From: Polytrichum commune | Lineage: Eukaryota > Streptophyta > Polytrichopsida > Polytrichales > Polytrichaceae | Direction: 5' to 3' | Length of the DNA: 64,000 nucleotides | NCBI GenBank assembly: GCA_950295325.1 | Contig: OX485808.1 | Location: 21,288,527 to 21,352,526, forward strand | Shown: piece after piece, positions 22,060 to 35,362 of the stretch | How positions within the stretch are numbered: the first letter of the stretch is position 1 | Layout of the letters: each line of letters starts with the position of its first letter | Position numbers and translations under genes: made by a program | The notes under the pieces: model-generated | The model's input: only the letters and a program-made list of their open reading frames with translations | Databases searched by the model: none | What the model was told of the DNA's origin: nothing

Positions 22060-23297
22060 AAAATGTGGCCACTTAGATTCCGAGAGGCTAGGCCTTTCAA
22101 GGCTAATGGACCAGATTTCGCATTGATTTGAATGTTTGAGTTAGCACTTAGTTTCCGAGAGGCTAGGCCTTTCAAGGCTAATGGACCAAATTTCGCATTG
22201 AATTGAATGTTTGAGTTAGCACTTAGATTCCGAGAGGCCAGGCCTTTCAAGGGTCTTGGACCAGATTTCGCATTGTTTTGAATGTTTGGGTTAGCACTTA
22301 GATTCCGAGAGGCTAGGCATTCAAGGGTCTTGGACCAGATTTTCGCTTTGAATTGTATGTTTGAGTTAGCACTTAGATTCCGAGAGGCTAGGCCTTTCAA
22401 GGGTCATGGACCTGATTTCGCATTGTTTTGAATGTTTGGGTTAGCACTTAGATTCCGAGAGGCTAGGCATTCAAGGGTCTTGGACCAGATTTTCGCTTTG
22501 ATTTGTATGTTTGAGTTAGCACTTAGATTCCGAGAGGCTAGGCCTTTCAAGGGTTATGGACCAGATTTCGCATTGATTTGTATGTTTGAGTTAGCACTTA
22601 GATTCCGAGAGGCTAGGCCCTTTCAAGGGACATGGACCAGATTTCGCATTGATTTGTATGTTTGAGTTAGCACTTAGATTCCGAGAGGCTAGGCCTTTCA
22701 AGGGTCATGGACCAGATTTCGCATTGCTTTGAATGTTTGGGTTAGCACTAAGATTCCGAGAGGCTAGGCCTTTCAAGGGTCTTGGACCAGATTTCGGATT
22801 GTTTTGAATGTTTGGGTTAGCACTCAGATTCCGAGAGGCTAGGCATTCAAGGGTCTTGGACCAGATTTTCGCATTGTTTTGTATGTTTGAGTTAGCACTT
22901 AGATTCCGAGAGGCTAGGCACTCAAGGGTAATGGACCAGATTTTGACTTTGTTGTGTATGCTTGAGTTAGCACTTAGATTCCGAGAGGCTAGGCCTTTCA
23001 AGGGTAATGGACCAGATTTCGCATTGTTTTGAATGTTTGATTTAGCACTTAGATTCCGAGAGGCTAGGCACTCAAGGGTCTTGGACCAGATTTTGACTTT
23101 GTTGTGTATGCTTGAGTTAGAACTTAGATTCTGAGAGGCTAGGCCTTTCAAGGGTAATGGACCAGATTTTGACTTTGTTGTGTATGCTTGAGTTAGCACC
23201 TAGATTCCGAGAGGCTAGGCAGTCAAGGGTCTTGGACCAGATTTCGCATTGTTTTGAATGTTTGAGTTAGCACTTAGATTCCGAGAGGCTAGCCTCA
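22060..23297. repeat. Satellite 2, 75-bp units, downstream of gene 2
   Basis: About 16 units of 'ttagcacttagattccgaga ggctaggc...'. Two subtypes are interleaved: one with 'cgcattgttttgaatgtttg', one with 'gactttgttgtgtatgcttg'. The same satellite occurs reverse-complemented at 52500-54012 and 61063-62260. Confidence 0.95.
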
Positions 23298-23427
23298 AAC
23301 ACTAACATAAGACGACCAAGGAGATATATGGGATTGCAAAAGGAAAATTGAAATTCATAAAACACTTTATAAAAACTTTAGCAAACGCAATACATATGAG
23401 ATGGGGTTAGAGATGCACGAATCGTAG

Positions 23428-26400
23428 TCAACCACTATGACTACTATGTCTATCACTTTCCTCGCCCTGCTCTGCCTCTATGTCTAGGAAATCCAATACT
23501 AGTTTGTTGTAAGGCCGGATACGACTAGGAGGTGGGGATGGTGCTTCGGCCAAACGATGGGCAAGCTCTGAAGCATAAGGAGGGAGCTCGAACGTCGCCG
23601 AAGGCGTTGCAAAAATCTCCGCATTAAGAAAGCGGATGGGGCTTTTAATTTGAACTCTGTACATAGATGAAAAAAGAAAGAAACATGAGCACATGTATCT
23701 ATGTCAAACACTTAAGGATACAAAGGAAAACAAGGTAGAATCAACGAACAAACTTACTCACAGAGCAAATCGAAATTGCGCTTGGCCATCTTTCGAGGAG
23801 GAGGAGCAAAAACGGAGCCTCGTTGAGGGGCGGCGGGTTGAGAGGTTTGTTCTTGGTCAGGCTCGCGAAGGGGGAGGAGGATGGACTTGAAGACATCAAT
23901 GTCGGATTCAAGCGCCACAATATGGCGTTGAATGGAGCGGCATGCTATTATGGAACCTCCTAAACAAACAAAATGCGAAGGGATTAGCATTGGGAAATGA
24001 ATAAGCAACCGATTACAAATGAAAACAAAAAATCCAAAAGGAAAGAAATGAGAAAAACTAGAGAAGAAAAACGAACCAACACCACACTGCCAATCCAATA
24101 TAATGTCGTCCTTGTCTGTGAGGGCGGAGAAAAAGATCGAAAAGAATTCCGGACGCTTTTCACGGGCGCCTCTCCAAGGCACCCCGTCAACCCTCACGGA
24201 TTGGTTTTTTAAATCGGTGAAGCTGTTGAGCCAACCATCTCGTTTGAAATTGTAGCCCATGTCCATAAAGTCCGACGTGCGGACATTCAAAACGGACCGG
24301 TTCCGCACAAGTACCTTGATGAAAAATTTCCGAGTCTGCACAAATTGTGAAAGCTAGAGTTAGGAAAACAAGAACAAAACAAAAAGACTATGAATGAAAA
24401 TGGATGAAGGCCAAGAAGAAGTACCAGTTCAGACGGATTAGAGGAAGATTGAAGATCGAGGTCGCTCATGCCGAACCAGTCCTCGGCAACATAGAAATCC
24501 TCTGTGTGAGCCCAGTTATGAATTGATCTCGAAACCTCTGGATCGGCAGCATGCGCAAAGACGAGGACGCCATCGTCATGAAGGTTGGCATTCGCGAATG
24601 CAAACAGAATCTCGAAGTAAGTGGCTGAGCGGATGTTCCAGTGAGGAACATCCGAGGATGAAGAAGTGATGCTCGGAACACGTAGGTTCTCGGGCACATC
24701 TGCAAACAGGAGATCAATGCCCGTGTGAACCTTATGCTTGGTGTTTGGACGAGTACGACCCGCTCCAACCTGAAAGGTCAAAATGCAAAGAAAGTCAAAA
24801 AACAAGAAAATGATGAAATACATTGAATGAAAGAATAAAGCAATGCACACAAACCTTTGTTAGGAAGTCTTGGATGCGTCGGTAGGCCGGAGGTGGAACT
24901 TTGGTCTTCATGAGATCCTCAATGAGCTCCCCCATGTCCACATTCTCAATCAAAGAATGGCAAGATGACATGTCGTAGGAAGCTGCCGACGTATCAGGTG
25001 CAACAGCCTTCCGCTTGTGAGGCACAGATGGAATGGTTACACCGCTATGAGAAGGAGCAACTACCGGATTGGCGAGGGCGGCAGATGGAGTGGCGGTGGG
25101 ACTTCCAACCACGGTGGTGGTTGGAGGAACATTGCGTTGAACGGAGGCCTTGGCATTAGAACGTGAGGAAACTTGAGAAGAGGCATGGGCGAGAGCCTTC
25201 TTACCTCTGCCTCTACCCTTGAAGGGCGCAACATCCTTCTCAACCGATGGAGGAGCGGGAGTAGGTTCATCTGGCTCCTCATCCAATTCAATGACGTCGG
25301 GGCCGGAGTTCACAAGGCTGCCGTAAAGGGCTTCTTCTTCATCGGACACAAATGCACGAGAGCAATCCAAATACCAACCACATTCCTTCAAGTGCGAGGG
25401 TGGAAACTTTGCAACTTGCATGGCCGTATAGACACAAAGATTGGAGTGGACATCGATCCACTCCAAAAGGAAAGCGGGCAAGGACGAAGGAGGCAAAGCA
25501 TTCTTCACAAAGAGCTCGCGGTGAATGTACCTAGAAAATGGAAAACATAGAGTAAGAAAATTGCCGTGGAAAGGAAACGAAAGCGATGAAAAAAATTAAA
25601 GGAAAAGAGTACCGATAAGCAGCGCGTTTGATGGCGATGGGGCCTTCGTCGAACTCGAAGAGGTCAAGGCCTTTACTAAATGTTAAATCGGCCTTGTCCT
25701 CAAAATACACCCGGAAAGCCTTGTCCCACAAAATGAGCCTCCAATGCTCAACATAATTGGACGGGTGTAAAATCTCCGTGGAATTCCAATCAATGTCCAC
25801 GGACAACTCGTTCTCAAACGATGCAATTTCAGCCTCAACACCCTTCTCCAACTATATAAAGAGAGACCAACAGTTAGATATGGAAATGAGAGAAACTAAC
25901 AAACAAGAAGACACAAAAGATGAAGATGTACTTGTGCCCAAAAAGAAGCTTTGTTAAGCCAGTCGTCAAGGACTTTCTCACGGAGAGGAACAGAAGAGGG
26001 GAATTGATTTTCCATTTTGACCTTGGCGGGAGAATTCCACCACCGAAGCCACTTGGCTTTGAAACAGGCATCGACATGGGTGGTTGCCACCTTTTCAAGT
26101 TTTTCTATCGTCATATCGGGGTACATGAAGGTGGAAAAATGACGGTCAATCTGCAACATATGAGAGTGTAAGAAAGATGAAACTAGAATGGATGAAAGAT
26201 GAAGTTGAAAGCCAAAAGTAAAACAAATCGGAGGCGCACCTCATAGAAGAAGTCTTCGCCATTATCCTTGTGGGCGACGGAAATGAACTTCTCGAAATTT
26301 CGAGTCCGAATACTCTTGATGAGTTTCTCTTGCGCTTTGGTCATAGTATCCCAAATTTCGGTAGCTGACTTGCGGGATTCGGGTGTATTCTCCCGGTACA

Positions 26401-27068
26401 ACCTTGCTGCAGTGTCGGCTGCGTTCGAGATCTCTCTCTAAAACACACAAAGAGAAGTGAAAATGAATGACAGAAATGAAGAGAAGAAAGGCATAAGCCC
26501 ATATATGTCATTGTCTTTGGAGGGTAAGATGGCAAGTATGAACACATGCTTGTGGGCTATCAAAGCAAAAGGAAGGGGAGGAAGAATCACCTTATACAAG
26601 AATTTGACGAATATGTCCAAGGTAAGAGGATACCAAGTTAGAGTTTTTAGCATTTTGGCCTCGCAAGTCTTGTAGTCTTGGGGAGAAATGAGGTCCTTGA
26701 ACTCCTCAAGTTTCATCTTCCCAAATGTTCGAATGCGGAGGAGCTTGGCGGGAAGGTTGTCCTTGACATGGTCGTGCTCCGTGGACCTACTAGGAATAAG
26801 TAAGCGAGAAACAAAAGATGAAAAATTTTGAGAAAGGAAAACAAACAATAAGAACCCAAACAAAAACAAACTTACCAGTTGATGTCATTCATTGCATTAA
26901 GGAAGACGGCAGCACAGTTTCTCGGGTCGACAACAATGCAGTCCACGGAGATGTGCCAATCTTTGTCCATGGAATGGTGCTTGTTAATGTGTCTAAGCCA
27001 AGCCGTCAAGCGATGATTCCCCTCCCACACGAAAAACATCTTGCCAACAAATTGAAAGAGGTCGGAAT
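23428..27068 (-). CDS. Gene 2, 3' part: end of ParB-like domain, helical middle, DNA-methyltransferase-like C-terminus
   Basis: Exons in gene order: 27068-26876, 26786-26591, 26437-26240, 26150-25932, 25851-25613, 25530-24855, 24769-24425, 24335-24077, 23959-23758, 23656-23428. All have GT-AG introns with matching phases. The first exon carries FVWEGNHRLTAW, a ParB-type GNHR motif, and FLNAMND. It is cut at 27068 by an LTR element; the rest of the exon is at 51858. A helical middle, a low-complexity Pro/Ser segment and an acidic DVIELDEEPDE follow. In the 24769 exon, GIDLLFADVPENL sits where motif IV (DPPY) is expected. The 24335/23959 exons join to give ILDWQCGVGGSIIACRS and RHIVALESD, a good motif I of a beta-type N4/N6 methyltransferase preceded by EKRPEFF (the KP-like element). 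The altered DVPE makes activity doubtful. Unspliced, the whole gene would give about 1225 residues. Confidence 0.75.
24077..24769 (-). other. Methyltransferase-like core of gene 2
   Basis: Motif order (IV-like, then KP element, then motif I) matches the beta class of amino-methyltransferases found as ParB-methylase fusions in phages and integrative elements. Motif I (DWQCGVGGS) keeps the Gly-rich loop. Motif IV reads ADVPEN, keeping only one of the two prolines. Confidence 0.6.
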
Positions 27069-27867
27069 TGTCGCGCACCTCTCCATGAGGAGTGCCCGAA
27101 ACACCATGGGCACAAGGGGGACCCCGGAGTGACACCCGGGACTTGTGGCGCCATTGGTGAGAGGGCCCAAGTGATCCTAGTGTGGGTGAGGGCCCCGGGC
27201 GTTGGGAACGCCTCCCACCCACGGAGACTAGGAGGCACAAGGGTAAGGCCATGAGCTATGCGTAGCTCATGGCGTGGTGATTCTAGAATGCTCAAGAACA
27301 CCTCAATCTGAGGTGTGAGCTAGGAGTTATGGCCATTTGAGTGGGGCGCTGTCCCGGGACAGCGCCCTGGTACAGCAGTGCCTGGGAGGGATTCCCGGGA
27401 CTGCCAAGGTTCAAACAGGCATAACTTCCTCACCACTTGCCCGAATGGGGCAAGTGAGGAGTCCATCGGCATCTACGTGAAGCGTAGATGAAGATGGAGT
27501 GGTTGGTTGCTGGAATCAGACATCATACAAGGAAGTTATGATGGTCTGAAGCTGCTGGGGGCTTCTAGGCCCAGCGGCTAAGGGAAAATGTCCACTTGGC
27601 CCCAACTCTTGGTAGAGAGACAAGAGGTTGGTTGACGGTGGGGTAGGGGCCCCGCGTGAAGTCCTAGAGGCTTATATGGGTGAGGTGGTGTGGCCTCACC
27701 CACCCGAGGCCGAACGGCAAGGCCTCCATGGGCATTGGCCCATTGTGAGGCCATAGTTGCCTAGTATGGTTCGGGTTGTTGTAGTGTTGCTCCGGCAACG
27801 CGATGATCAACATAAGATTGGACTTCCATGGATGGAAGTCCACATTGGGGAAATGGGTTACCGATTA

Positions 27868-28807
27868 TGTCGCGACCCTTGCTAGTTTTTCTCCACTTAG
27901 CTCAATCGCTTTCCAACTCTAGCAAGTGTCCCGAGCGCTAACCTGCACATCCCACGCACATGCATGGTTAGCTCCCAAAACCGCGGACCTTCAATCCCAT
28001 ATTTGGTCACCAAACCCTCCTACACATGCATTCGGGACTCTTTCCCCTTAGTAGGTAACCCATCGCTAAGGTGGACTTCCATCCATGGAAGTCCACTCCC
28101 TACTTGGTCATAGTGTTGCTAGGACAACACTACAACCACCCGGAGCACATTGCCAAGTATGCTCCGGGGGGGTCGGTCGGCAAAGCCGCCTCACCCATAT
28201 AAGCCTCTAGGACTTTTGGCGGGGCCCCTCCCCCACCGTCAACATCCCTTTTGTCTCTCTACCAAGAGTTGGGGCCAAGTAGACATTTTCCCTTAGCCGC
28301 TGGGTCTAGAAGCCTCCCTGCAGCTTCAGACCTTCATAACTTCCACGGGCGGTCTCTGAATCTAACAACCAACCACTCTATCGTCATCTACATTTCACGT
28401 AGATCCCTATGGACACCTCACTTTCCCTATTCGGGCAAGTATTGAGGAAGTTATGCCTGTTTAAACCTTTGCAGTCCCGGGAGCCACTCCCAGGCCCCTG
28501 CTGTTCCAGGGCGCTGTCCCGGGACAGCATCCCACTCAAAGTGCCATATCTCCTAGCTCACACCTCAGATTGAGGTGTTCTTTAGCATTCTAGAATTGGG
28601 ACGCCATAAGCTACTCATAGCTTATGGCTTTACCCTCATGACTCCTAGTCTTTGTGGGTGGGAGGCGTTCTAAACGACCGGGGCCCTCACCCACATTAGG
28701 ATCACTTGGTCCCTCTCACCAATGGCGTCACAAGTCCCGGGTGTCACTCCGGGGTCCCCCTTGTGCCCATGGTGTTGCGGGCACTCCTCATGGAGAGGTG
28801 CGCGACA
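27868..28807 (-). mobile_element. Diverged solo LTR inside the 5' LTR of element B, TSD GATTA
   Basis: A 940-bp reverse-oriented LTR runs TGTCGCGACCC to GTGCGCGACA and is flanked by GATTA at 27863-27867 and 28808-28812. It is clearly related to the other LTRs but noticeably diverged, so it comes from a sister subfamily. Confidence 0.9.
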
Positions 28808-28987
28808 GATTAAGGGGTGAGTTCCGAAAGCAAAGTAGGAGGGTTGGTTCCCTCCTATGAACTATTGGTCCGGGGTTAGAGGAGCTAACCATTAGCATGG
28901 CGGTATGCGAAGGGTTAGCCACTCGTAACCTTTGCTAGAATTGAAAATTGGCAAGATGGTCAAGGGGGGCTAGCAAGGGTTGCGACA

Positions 28988-31900
28988 CTTGGTATCAGAG
29001 CAGGGTTCCAAGTTTTGAGCTCGCACTTTGAGGAAAACATGGGTATCAAAAATGCGGGTTATGATGGTGAGCCCGGGGTTTCCAAAAGGTTGTGAGGCTC
29101 AAATTGGAACAAGGATCATGTGCAAGTGGATTTTGACCATACCATTGGTTCAAATGACAATGGTGGGCATGAGGGTGGATTTGGTAAGGAAAATGGAGGA
29201 GTGCTTTGAAAAGGGCTCCCGCAAACCTCAAAAAACATTTGGGGCCTAGAATACCGAAAGCACCCAAAACCTTGGAGGGCATTAATGTTGGATTGAAATT
29301 CCAATTCGAAATGCTTGGAAGGTATTGATGTTGGAATGAATTTGGTGCTAATGAGGCACCCGGGGCCTCTTAAGGCCTATGTGCGCTATTCAAACGCACA
29401 AATGAAGGATACACCTAAAACGGACGAGCTTTCTAAGAAATGCATCCTTTTAGGTGGGGTTTTAAAAGCGGGTGGTGGATGCCTTGTTTAAGTCCCCAAG
29501 GCTTCTTGAGGGCATGGTGGGGATCAGAAAGTTTGCAAGATCATTGAATCCGATGGTCCCGAAGAAAAGTTTGGCGGCGCATCACCACAAGTGGCTTTAG
29601 CCAAGGTAGGTCCCAAAGAAATGAGTGCAAATTGTTTGGTCCATTTTACCTAGGCAGAACATGTTGGTGCCGTGGACGGAATGTTGAAAGGTGGCTTTAT
29701 GCTTCCAAAGCAAATCATACTTGTGCCGCGGACGGAATGTTGGGAGGTGGGTTTGTCCTACCAAGGCAATTCATGTTCGTGCCGCGGACGGAGTGTGGGA
29801 AGGTGGCTTGGTGCTACCAAGGCAAAACATGTTTGTTTTGCGGACAAATTATTAGAAATTGGTTTTGTGGCACCAAATCAATTTGTCCCGCAGACGAAAT
29901 GCTTAAAGTTGGCTTTGCGGACCAAGCCAAGCCAAGTTGCCGAAGACCAAATGTTGGACGATGGCTTTGTGGCCAAGGCTAGTAGCCTTAAGCCGAGGCC
30001 AAGTCTTTTGTACCTTGAGGCTCAAATGAATGGGAGGCTTGTCTCATGGGTTGACAAAGAGTTAAGGCATTCTTTCATGACCCCAAAGCTCACAAGGGAG
30101 TTGGGGTTTGCCGATTGGTAGAGTGGTGAAGCCCACCAAGGTGCGGTTTGGAAAGGGCTAACCGCATGAGACAAAGGAGGCCGCAATGCATGTAACCTTT
30201 CAATGTGGGACATTGAAAATTTGTCAAAATTTCACACCATGTGAAATAGATGAAATGCATGTCATTGTGAAGGCCGCCTTCTTTGAAACTCACATGATAG
30301 ATGTGAGGTGCAAGCCGGTGTGCTTGCCGTGCATTATGATGTGTCATAATGGCAAAGAATTGAGGTTCAAATTAACAATGACTCCTATGGTAGGAGGACC
30401 CAAGTTGAATTTGATCTTAATGGACCAAATGAAATATGGTAAACATAATGGTTGTGGTTCAATTGAAGCAACTCCAAGGAACTCATGGGGAGGCTAGGAA
30501 AGATGGGCCTCCTCCAAACCATACTTGTAGGATGTTGGTGAGATACAAGGATGTATTCACCAATGTGTTGCTCAAAATGTTACCGCCAAGAAGTGAATTG
30601 CAACTTTGCTCAAGAAGAAATTGAGTTCTTGAGGCATGTGGTGACAAAGGAAGTTGGTGGACAAACATGAAGAATTTCAAGGCCATCCAAGAGGAGAATT
30701 GGTCCTTGACTCAAAAAAAAAAAAGCTTAGGTCATTGGTTGGCCTAGCCAACTACTACCACCACTTCATTCTAGATTTGTTTTAAGGTTGCTAGGGCCTT
30801 ACTCAACTTATTGAGGAAATGGCTATTCCAAGAGTGGGATGAGCCTTGTCACCAAGCCCTTGGGAAGCTCAAGAGCAAGTTCCCTTCACAAGATGTGGTT
30901 AAGTTTCCGGGTTTTCATAAGCATTTTGAGGTGCACATGGAGACGAAGGACTTTATCATTGGCGGATGTTGATCCAAGATGGATGACCATTGCTTATGAG
31001 AGCATTAAGCTCCATGGTTGTCGAACGTTGTCCGGCTTGTGCAAGAAATGGCTATCCCAAGAGTGGGATGAGCCGTGCTACCAAGCCATTGGGAAGCTTA
31101 AGAGAAAGTTGTCTTTGCCGCCCGCGCTCAAGCTTGCGGAGTTTGCCAAACCTTTTGAGGTGCATACGGGGGCGAGTCACTTTACCATTGGCGGATGTTG
31201 ATGTAAAAAAAAATAAAAAAATGGCCATTGCATATGGGAGCATGAAGCTCGATGGTTGTCCGACTTGTGAAAGAAATGGCTATCCTAAGAGTGGGACTAG
31301 TCTTGTCACCAAGTTTTTGGGGAGCTTAAGAGCAAGTTCTCTTCGCCGCCCGTGCTCAAGTTCGTGGAGCTTGACAAACCTTTGAGGTGCTTACGGGGGC
31401 GAGTAACTTTGCCAATGATGGATTGTTAATGTAAGATGGATGGCCTTTGCATATGGGGGCTTGAGGCTCGATGGTTGTCAAAGAAGACAACCAACTCATG
31501 ACAAAGAACTTCTTTGCCGTAGTGCATTGCTTGAAGATGTGGCGACATTATTTGGGGTCGCACAAAGCAAAGGTCTACATGGACAATGTGTCCTAAAAGT
31601 ATGTTAACATATACAAGCGCAAGTGAGCGCCAAGTCATTGCGGTGGCATGATAGTTTGGCGCTTATGAAGGTGGATTTGGTCCACAAACCGGACCATGGA
31701 AATGTGGTGCCGGATGCGCTAAGTAGACGGGAAGAGTTCCAAGCAATGAGAACCATCCAAACCTTGTGGCTAATGTGTGCTGGCGAAGGAAACTTGTGAT
31801 GCAAGATACGGGAGGGGTAAATTAACTACCCCGAGGCACAAAAACCTTTAGGTGAGCTTCGCAAGAGCAAGGTGCTTAAAGAGGTTAAGTTGGTGGACGG

Positions 31901-34103
31901 ATTGTTCAAGTGCAAGCAAAGTTGGGTGTATGTGCCACAAGGCAAGTTGAGGCTATCGGTTTTGAAGGAGGAATATGATAGTCCTATTGCCGGCCATAGA
32001 GGAGAAAAAGAAAACCACCATAGAATGGTGTCAAAGAGGTACCATTGGCGGTGCATAAAGTAGGATATAACCCACTTTGTGAAGGCGTGAATAAAGTGCC
32101 AAGTGAACCGAGCCTCTTATCAAAAGCAAGGCGGTTTCTTGCAACCGTTGCCTATCCCGTGGGCGCCATGGCATAGTATGTGCATGGACTTGATCACAAG
32201 TTTGCCGGAGTCACATGCGTATGATGCCATCTTGTTGATGGTTGAGCGGTTTGCCAAGTTGGCACACATGGTGCCGATTGTGGGAACCGCCACCGCGTTG
32301 GAGACCGCATAGCCTTTTCTCAAAGGATGGTTGAGGCACCACGGGTTGCCAAGAGTGATTGTGTGGGATCAAGATCCAAAGTTCACAAGTGCATTTTCAA
32401 TGCATTTCTCTAAGGAAGTCGGAATGAAACTAAGGTTTAGCACGACCTTGCATTCCCAAATGGATGGGAAAGCGGAGCGTGTGAATGGAGTCTTGAAGCA
32501 ATACTTGAGGAACTTAGTGGGGGCGGACCAAGGAGATTGGGCGGACTATGTGGGTCGAGCGGAGTGTAATTGCAATGTAGCCACGCACTTGGCTACCAAG
32601 GGGTGGTCTTTCGTGGTGGCTTATGGAGTGGATGCGCTCCAACCTATTAACCTAGCTCTCGAGGGGGCACATTCAACACTAGAGTTCAACCAAGATGGTA
32701 AGGACTTGGCCAAGGAGCAAAAACAAGTCTTGGAGATGACCAAGTTGTTGGTGGAGAAAGCCCGAAGGTGCTACGGAGTGCTAGTAAATGCCGGAAGACG
32801 CGAAGTGGAGTATGAGGTGGGCCAATAAGGTGTTGTTGAATGTGGACAACTTCACCTTGCCCAAAGGCCTTACTCCAAAAGTTGATGTCCAAAATTGGAG
32901 CTTCGTTTTCCATTGTGGAACAAGTGTTCAAGGACATGTATAAGTTGGAATTACCGCCGGAGATCAAAGTGCATCCGACATTTCATGTCTCATTACGAAA
33001 GTCATTTTAGGACGACACCTTGTGGCCCGATCACAAGCAAGTGATTAGGCACGTCCCGACCTTGTGGAGGTCATTTGGAACATGAGGTAAGAGGGCATCC
33101 TCAAGTGTAGGAAGCCCAAGTGAGAATGAAAGAAAATGTACAAAGGAGTACTTGGTGAAATGGTGAGGATACCATGAGAAAGAAACCGCTTGGGTGGCGG
33201 CAAGAGACATGGTGAACACCAATGAATTGGTGAAGCACTTTGAAGAAACTAAGGCTAAGGATTCCAATAAAATGAAGCGGAGGCATTGATGAGGACATCA
33301 ATCTCCTTTAGTGGGGGAGAGACGCTAGTAGCACACTTAGCTTCGAGGTTAATTGCTCCACAACATGAACTTGTTCTTTGGCTTGAGGGAATAAAGTCCA
33401 AACTTTAGTGGTGCAAAGAGAAAAGTATGAGATGAGGTCCTAGTCTTGTACTTGTGCTTGGTTAATGGAAGAGGGGGAATAGATATGCCAAACTAGGTTG
33501 GGTAAGCCGAGTAATTGGGGCCCATGGCTTGGAGGGGCCTTGGATAAAACCAAGAAACTTCTTAGTTGTGGGTTTGTCCGGGCGGGGACAAGGTGATGGC
33601 GCGTGCTCATAAAAGTGCTACCCGCGAGCTAACGAGAGTTGGCGCATGGGAGTCATGAACCCATGTCTCGAAAGAGCAAAGTGGGAACCGAGTCGGGTGG
33701 GACTTGGCATCACCCCTGTGCGATCGAGGCGTGGCTTAACAATGGAAAGCCATCTCGGAGTTGCAACCGAGCCAACTTAGTGGAAGTGTTGAGGTCTCGC
33801 CTAGATGTGTCATGTTAGGCTAGTGGAGCCTAATGAGGGAGGCCCCAAAGGAGGGGCAACCCAAGTGAGTCCCAAAGTAGGTGGGTCTAGTGTAGGTTAG
33901 GTCCTTGGAGGAGAGATCCAAGGTCGCTAACGGACCACCTAGGAACGACACCTTTGGGACTATGCCAAATTTGAAGATGCATTGTGGGGGTCGCGCCCTA
34001 AGGTAAACACAATGCCGCACCATAGAGGATGGCAACTTGAGAATTGGTGTGCCGACTACGAGTATAGTCGATGAGGGCATCGACTCCGTTTGGTGGGGGT
34101 GAG
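28988..34103 (+). pseudogene. Decayed gag-pol internal region of element B (Ty3/gypsy, chromovirus-like)
   Basis: Fragments appear in polymerase order. About 30716-30780 shows the RT/RNase H boundary (LVGLANYYHHF). A zinc-finger/linker region lies at about 31840-32060. The integrase core is at about 32160-32830, with MCMDLITSLPES, RHHGLPRVIVWDQDPKF and LHSQMDGKAERVNG. Near 33150 is a chromodomain-like YLVKW..GYHEKETAW with a stop inside. Many stops and frameshifts separate the pieces, so no functional polyprotein is made here. The order with integrase last and a chromodomain defines a Ty3/gypsy chromovirus. A polypurine-like GTGGGGGTGAG precedes the 3' LTR. Confidence 0.8.
30821..31435 (+). 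repeat. Tandem duplication inside the retroelement (about 228-bp units)
   Basis: Segments starting 'ggctatyccaagagtgggat' recur at 30821, 31050 and 31278. Each runs to an 'aaaccttttgaggtgc'-like end and 'ggcggatgttgat'. The same arrangement is present in element C (56819, 57046, 57264), so it predates both insertions. Confidence 0.85.
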
Positions 34104-34417
34104 TGTCGCGCACCTCTCCATGAGGAGTGCCCGAAACACCATGGGCACAAGGGGGACCCCGGAGTGACACCCGGGACTTGTGGCGCCGTTGGTGAGAGGG
34201 CCCAAGTGATCCTAGTGTGGGTGAGGGCCCCGGGCGTTGGGAACGCCTCCCACCCACGGAGACTAGGAGGCACAAGGGTAAGGCCATGAGCTATGCGTAG
34301 CTCATGGCGTGGTGATTCTAGAATGCTCAAGAACACCTCAATCGGAGGTGTGAGCTAGGAGTTATGGCCATTTGAGTGGGGCGCTGTCCCGGGACAGCGC
34401 CCTGGTACAGCAGTGCC
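34104..34417 (+). repeat. 3' LTR of element B, first part
   Basis: It begins TGTCGCGCACC directly after the polypurine-like tract and is interrupted at 34418 by the CACTA transposon. It continues at 51195. Confidence 0.92.
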
Positions 34418-34445
34418 CACTATGGCAAATACATGTTTTTTTGAC
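34418..34445 (+). repeat. CACTA left terminal inverted repeat
   Basis: About 28 bp starting CACTATGGCAAATACATG, pairing with 51167-51194 with a few mismatches. Confidence 0.9.
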
Positions 34446-35362
34446 TGGGGGTTTCGACTAAAAATGGTATAGAACCAGGTACTTGACTAAGACTACTGTA
34501 GTGCCAAAGTGAGTCAAATGCTTGTTAGGTCGGACCAGTCGCTTGCAACAAGTTGACTATGGTTTATTCTGTGGGCATTTCGTTCCCTATGCACGTTCCC
34601 AATGACCTTTTGGGACCTCGATTGGCACCGCCCTTGGGACCTCGTGTGTCTCGACTACATATAGTCAAGTATTGTTAACTACCATTAGTAAACATGTAGT
34701 GCCCACTCTAGTAAAGATAGTTATGATATCTTGACTATACCTAGTAAAAACTTAGTCATGTCAATAATTATGTCGCTTCACTAAGTCTAGTCATAATGAT
34801 TTGTGTATAATCCAAAAAAAACATAGTCATCTTTGCTACAACATGTTACTATATTTAGTCACATTGGTGTGACTAGGATTAGTCAAGGGATTGTTCATGG
34901 CGGAGAATCCAGGGTTAACCTTGACTAAAACTAGTCACACAATTGGCATTCAGTTGGCCTCAATGATTGTCTTCTTCACTACTTGCAATCGTTTTAGTAA
35001 TTGTTGTCAATTGGCTACTACTACGCATAGTCAACTCTCCCCATTCACTTTAGTCTTGCATTCCAGATTCGTGACTGAGTCTAGTCAGCCCATGTGAATT
35101 GTTCTGGTCTTCATTTTTAATATTGCTACCACAAGTAGTCAAATTAATACGACTAGTGATAGAGATAGATGCATATCCATGTATGTGCAATATGTACTAC
35201 TTGTGGTAACAAGCTCAGCTGCACATCCATTCAACCATTCCATAGAAACGAATACTGGTGGCAATCTATACACTGGTTATAAAATCAGTTTATATTGAAA
35301 ATAAACATTGTTGGGTATAGTCCTCCCATAAGCACATGAGTGTTCCTAGAAAATGTCAAAAA
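34446..35362. promoter_or_regulatory. CACTA left subterminal region
   Basis: Dense AGTCA/TGACT motifs in both orientations, often as GACTA..TAGTC pairs. In this superfamily, subterminal motif arrays bind the TNPA-type protein. That binding here is inference. Confidence 0.6.

Noticed and set aside
22002-23199. Minus-strand frames of 132 and 164 codons
   Set aside because: Translations of the 75-bp satellite (SRNLSANSNIQ-type repeats), not genes. The same holds for 52525-53711 and 61005-61364.
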